35,439 nt of DNA, taken from assembly GCA_028696945.1 (NCBI GenBank), contig JAQVGD010000009.1:1-35439 (forward strand). Reading direction: 5' to 3'. Made by a program: the position numbers and the translations under genes. Position 1 is the stretch's first letter. Each line of letters opens with the position of its first letter. Positions 32,319 through 35,439 of this stretch are shown here, in pieces. This DNA is from Lutibacter sp. (GTDB lineage: Bacteria > Bacteroidota > Bacteroidia > Flavobacteriales > Flavobacteriaceae). The notes beneath the pieces are model-generated. The model was not told where the DNA came from. It made no database searches and worked only from the letters and a program-made list of their open reading frames with translations.

Positions 32319-35129
32319 CTAAATTTTTAAAATGTACTCAACAAGACTATTTTCATGGGATAAGTCCATTTTCTTACGCAAACGATATCTTTTTATCTCC
32401 ACGCTTCTTACAGAAATGTTTAATAAGGGCGCAATTTCTTTAGAAGACAGGTTTAATCGCAAATAGGCGCATAAACGTAAATCGTTCGGACTTAAGGAAG
32501 GATGTAAGGATTTTACTTTCTTTAAAAAATCGCTATCAGCATTGTTAAAAGCTTCCTGAAACAACTCCCAGTCACTGGTATTTGCAAGATTTTTGTTAAT
32601 AATTTTAATTACAGGTTTTACGTTGGTTTCATCTTTAACTGAGGTCAACTCATCTTTAATGGTTCTTAAGAGTTCATTCTTATTAATAATGTTCATAGTT
32701 GATACCGATAATTCTCTTGTTTTACTAAAAATTTCACCTTGTAGTTTTTCATTTTTTAATCGCATAATTACTTTTTCATTTTCTAGTTGAGACAAGGCAA
32801 AATCGCGTTGCTTTCTTTCCATTAATTTTTGTTTCTGTTTTGCGTAATAAATTTTGTAAAGGTTATGGATTAAAAGCAGCAGTGCGCTAAATAAAATAAA
32901 ATAAATTAGAAGCATTGGAGTTGAAAGCATCCAAGGCCTATCAATTCTAAAAGAATAAGAGGCAATATTGGAAGAAAGTTCATCGCCTATTTTTGCTTTT
33001 ACGTTAAAGGTATAATTTCCAGCAGGCAAATTTTTAAAAAAAACCTCAGAGTTTGTGGACCAATTGCTCCATTCATCATACATTCCTTCTAACTGATATT
33101 GGTAATTTACTTCTGAATATTTGTCAAATTCTGGAACGCTGAAAGTAAATACTAGGTTATTGTTTCTAAATTCAAAAGCGTTGTTATTTTTTAAGGAAAC
33201 AGGCGTACTTTGCGCATTAAGAATACTTTTATCAATTGAATTAATCCCTATTTTAAAAGTTTTTCCATGATTTATTTTATCCAAATTTAAAATAATATAG
33301 CCTCTGGATGTTCCAAATAAATACTTGCGGCCAGTTAAATTGGTCATGCTTTCAAATCCAGCAATATCTCTTCTTAACGATGCCGGCAAATAAATTTTAA
33401 TAGTTTTGGGAATGTTATTTAATTGACCAGGCGTAAAATAAACGATGTTTTTAGTGGTAAATCCCCAAAGTGTATTTGTTTTTGGATCAACAACCAAATT
33501 TCCTGAAAAATAAGTATCATCTGCCAAAAAATTAGCCGACATTAATGAGTCTTTTATAAATTTTTCTTCTTTAGTGTTGTATTTGAAAATACCCTCTTTT
33601 ACAGTGTAAATGATATCATCGTTGTATTTTATCAAGCTGGATTTCAATCCCTTTTGAACACTGGTTTCAGTAGAATAATGCAAAACTTTTGTAAAATCAT
33701 CATTAATTTTTAATTTAAACACACCTTTATATTCATGGCTCACAAATAATTGATTGTTATCAATTAATTCAAAATGTCTGCTCGAAATATCAAACCCTTC
33801 AATTTTATTTCTAATTTTCCAAGTGTTATTTATTTTTTCCAACACAAAAAGTCCATCATAATTTCCTTGCAACAACAAATTTTTATTGGAATTTATGTGT
33901 TTAATGTCCCAGGTGCCCATTTTATCTGAAATGAGGTTTGCATTGTTGTTATTGATAATAAATGTACCGTTATTATGACCGCAAAAAAGCGTATTGTCAA
34001 TTACCTTTAAACACCAAACCTGGCCATTAGTACCCTTAACAAACTGAAAGTCGTCATTTGAATTGATGTTTTTATAAAACAATCCCTGATTGGTGCCGAG
34101 ATAGAGGTTGTTATTGAAGATTACCGAAGTGTAAACAGTTCCCAATTTTCCATAAATATCATTATAAATACTAAAAGGTGAATTGATATTGATAACACTG
34201 ATGCCATTATCCAAGCCAAGCCAAACATTGTGGTTCCGGTCTTCAAACATCGATAAAACAGTGTTGTTGTTTAAACCATTTTTCTGATTGATTTTATTTA
34301 AAAGGTTTCCCAGAATGTCAATATGATAAATTCCATTTGAAATGGTTCCTATAATAAAACTTCTATCTGCAAGTTGTATGCTGCTATAAACACTCATAGC
34401 TGAAATTTCGTCATTAGAAGGAAAATTCAATTTTGAAAGATTTTCATCTTCAAAAAAATAAAATCCTTTTTCTTGTGTTTGCAACAGTATTTTTTTATCG
34501 ACAGAAAACATATTGACCAAAATATTATTTTGCAATATTGGATGGTTTGAAATTAAAACCGGATTTCCATTTTCAATTTTATAAAGTCCATCATTCATCT
34601 TTTGAAAATAAATACTTCCAGCCACTTTATGCACCTTTGGAAGGTTGGTTTTAGAATTTATACTACTAAATGATTCATCAACCGTGTTGTAAATATATAT
34701 TCTATGCAAAGATTGAAACAATACCCAATTGTCAAATTTCACAATATTCCAAAATTCTTCTTCAAGTAAAGGTTCTTTCAATTTTTTGCTTAAGGAAAAG
34801 TAAATCAAATTTCCAAAGTCGTTTTCTTCCCAATATCCAAATTCCATATAGCAACCCGTATAAATTCTGTCGCCAATAACATTTACAGAGCGCAAACTCG
34901 ATTCGTTGGGCGAGGGATACAATTTCCAGTTAGCTCCATTAAATGCTAACAATCCACTGCTGTTTGCAACATAAATATAGTTGTCTGCTGCTTGTGAAAT
35001 TGCCCAGTTCTGGTTTTCAGCACCATAAATTTCCGGAGCATAATTTTCAACAGGAGGCAGTTCCTGGGCATCCATAAAAAAAGTGGCCAAGAACAGGAAG
35101 AATAGTATCGATTTTTTAAAGAATTTCAA
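32319..35129 (-). CDS. Membrane-spanning PUL regulator: sensor propeller, Y_Y_Y domain and LuxR-type HTH
   Basis: About 936 residues. No ATG is available; of two in-frame TTG codons (35168 and 35129) the second gives a clean signal peptide, MKFFKKSILFFLFLATFFMDA. A long periplasmic beta-propeller sensor follows (repeats such as NTVLSMFEDRNHNVWLGLDNG), then a Y_Y_Y domain (VNYQYQLEGMYDEWSNWS), one membrane helix (PMLLIYFILFSALLLLIHNLY), a coiled coil (LMERKQRDFALSQLENEK) and a C-terminal LuxR/GerE-type helix-turn-helix (LSPNDLRLCAYLRLNLSSKEIAPLL, then SVEIKRYRLRKKM). There is no histidine kinase or receiver domain. This is the layout of SusR-like one-component regulators, which bind oligosaccharide outside and DNA inside. 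It probably activates the adjacent susC operon. Confidence 0.9.
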   Translation of the reverse strand: MKFFKKSILFFLFLATFFMDAQELPPVENYAPEIYGAENQNWAISQAADNYIYVANSSGLLAFNGANWKLYPSPNESSLRSVNVIGDRIYTGCYMEFGYWEENDFGNLIYFSLSKKLKEPLLEEEFWNIVKFDNWVLFQSLHRIYIYNTVDESFSSINSKTNLPKVHKVAGSIYFQKMNDGLYKIENGNPVLISNHPILQNNILVNMFSVDKKILLQTQEKGFYFFEDENLSKLNFPSNDEISAMSVYSSIQLADRSFIIGTISNGIYHIDILGNLLNKINQKNGLNNNTVLSMFEDRNHNVWLGLDNGISVININSPFSIYNDIYGKLGTVYTSVIFNNNLYLGTNQGLFYKNINSNDDFQFVKGTNGQVWCLKVIDNTLFCGHNNGTFIINNNNANLISDKMGTWDIKHINSNKNLLLQGNYDGLFVLEKINNTWKIRNKIEGFDISSRHFELIDNNQLFVSHEYKGVFKLKINDDFTKVLHYSTETSVQKGLKSSLIKYNDDIIYTVKEGIFKYNTKEEKFIKDSLMSANFLADDTYFSGNLVVDPKTNTLWGFTTKNIVYFTPGQLNNIPKTIKIYLPASLRRDIAGFESMTNLTGRKYLFGTSRGYIILNLDKINHGKTFKIGINSIDKSILNAQSTPVSLKNNNAFEFRNNNLVFTFSVPEFDKYSEVNYQYQLEGMYDEWSNWSTNSEVFFKNLPAGNYTFNVKAKIGDELSSNIASYSFRIDRPWMLSTPMLLIYFILFSALLLLIHNLYKIYYAKQKQKLMERKQRDFALSQLENEKVIMRLKNEKLQGEIFSKTRELSVSTMNIINKNELLRTIKDELTSVKDETNVKPVIKIINKNLANTSDWELFQEAFNNADSDFLKKVKSLHPSLSPNDLRLCAYLRLNLSSKEIAPLLNISVRSVEIKRYRLRKKMDLSHENSLVEYILKI

Positions 35130-35204
35130 TAGGTAAAAATTAAAAATAACAGCGTTACAATAATACAATTTTTTTACAACTGTTTTTTTTTGAGATTTGT
35201 ATTT

Positions 35205-35345
35205 TTTTGAACCTGCCTGCCTTTTTGGTGGGCGTTACCCTACGGGTCAGGCTTTCCGCTGCAATCTGTAATCGCTCGTTCCTCGCAATTACAGGATTTC
35301 CGCTTCAATCCTTAACGCAAATTGATTTACGTCCCGATAGCTCCT
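35205..35345. repeat. Complex intergenic repeat with internal direct and inverted repeats
   Basis: Contains GGGCGTTACCCTACGGGTC, two near-identical direct units TTTCCGCTGCAATC (35253-35266) and TTTCCGCTTCAATC (35298-35311), and the inverted pair CTGTAAT (35266-35272) / ATTACAG (35288-35294). From memory, sequences of this type are scattered between genes in many flavobacterial genomes. No coding frame. Confidence 0.65.
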
Positions 35346-35363
35346 AATCTCCGCAAGTCTTTT

Positions 35364-35405
35364 AAAAAAAATGCTGCAAAACCTTATTAGATAAAGCTTT
35401 GCAGC
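35364..35405 (-). terminator. Terminator of a minus-strand gene outside the window
   Basis: On the minus strand GCTGCAAA and TTTGCAGC form a perfect 8-bp stem around a 17-base loop, followed by A and a run of eight T. It points to a gene ending just beyond the right edge. Confidence 0.7.
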
Positions 35406-35439
35406 TACGTAATATTCACTTAAATTAGTGTTGACCAAT

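Overview
The window is AT-rich, densely coded DNA from a member of the Bacteroidota, most likely the family Flavobacteriaceae. The signs are a SusC/SusD pair, DUF4290 next to murA, a MurA with Asp at the catalytic Cys position, AT-rich leaders without clear Shine-Dalgarno sites, and lipoproteins with typical flavobacterial signal peptides. No rRNA, tRNA or CRISPR array was seen.

Layout. Positions 1-9215 look like core genome: the 3' end of an RNase Y gene, a 34-residue Lys-rich microprotein, a membrane-anchored hypothetical protein, a FadL-type outer-membrane protein, a 12-helix membrane protein with heme-copper-oxidase-like His placement, a UvrD/PcrA helicase, a DUF4290 protein and MurA. Positions 9216-14593 are accessory. 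They hold a lipoprotein, a GT4 glycosyltransferase, an O-antigen ligase/polymerase-like membrane protein and a GIY-YIG-like protein. Two copies of a roughly 160-bp hairpin-rich repeat (about 9503-9670 and 14387-14544) bracket this stretch, and a 23-bp direct repeat brackets the GIY-YIG gene.

Positions 14594-35129 form a polysaccharide utilization locus (PUL) read entirely on the minus strand. In transcription order: a membrane-spanning Y_Y_Y/LuxR-type regulator, SusC, SusD, a terminator, a GH16 remnant, a GDPD-GH16 fusion lipoprotein, a secreted endonuclease/exonuclease/phosphatase (EEP) family protein, a GH30 lipoprotein, an MFS sugar porter, a clan GH-A lipoprotein, a large cytoplasmic GH149/GH94-like phosphorylase broken by one in-frame TAA, a GH5 lipoprotein and an SGNH hydrolase. 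The enzyme set points to a beta-1,3/beta-1,6-glucan (laminarin-like). SusCD would import oligosaccharides, surface or periplasmic GH16, GH30, GH5 and GH-A enzymes would trim them, the MFS porter would carry sugars inward, and the phosphorylase would cleave beta-1,3-oligoglucans with phosphate.

The most notable points are three. The phosphorylase carries a nonsense codon inside a conserved stretch. A phosphodiesterase domain is fused to a laminarinase domain and sits next to a second candidate phosphodiesterase, which suggests a phosphodiester-decorated glucan. A GH16 gene appears to have been lost, leaving only its last codons behind a terminator. The right edge (35205-35345) holds another intergenic repeat and a terminator for a minus-strand gene outside the window.
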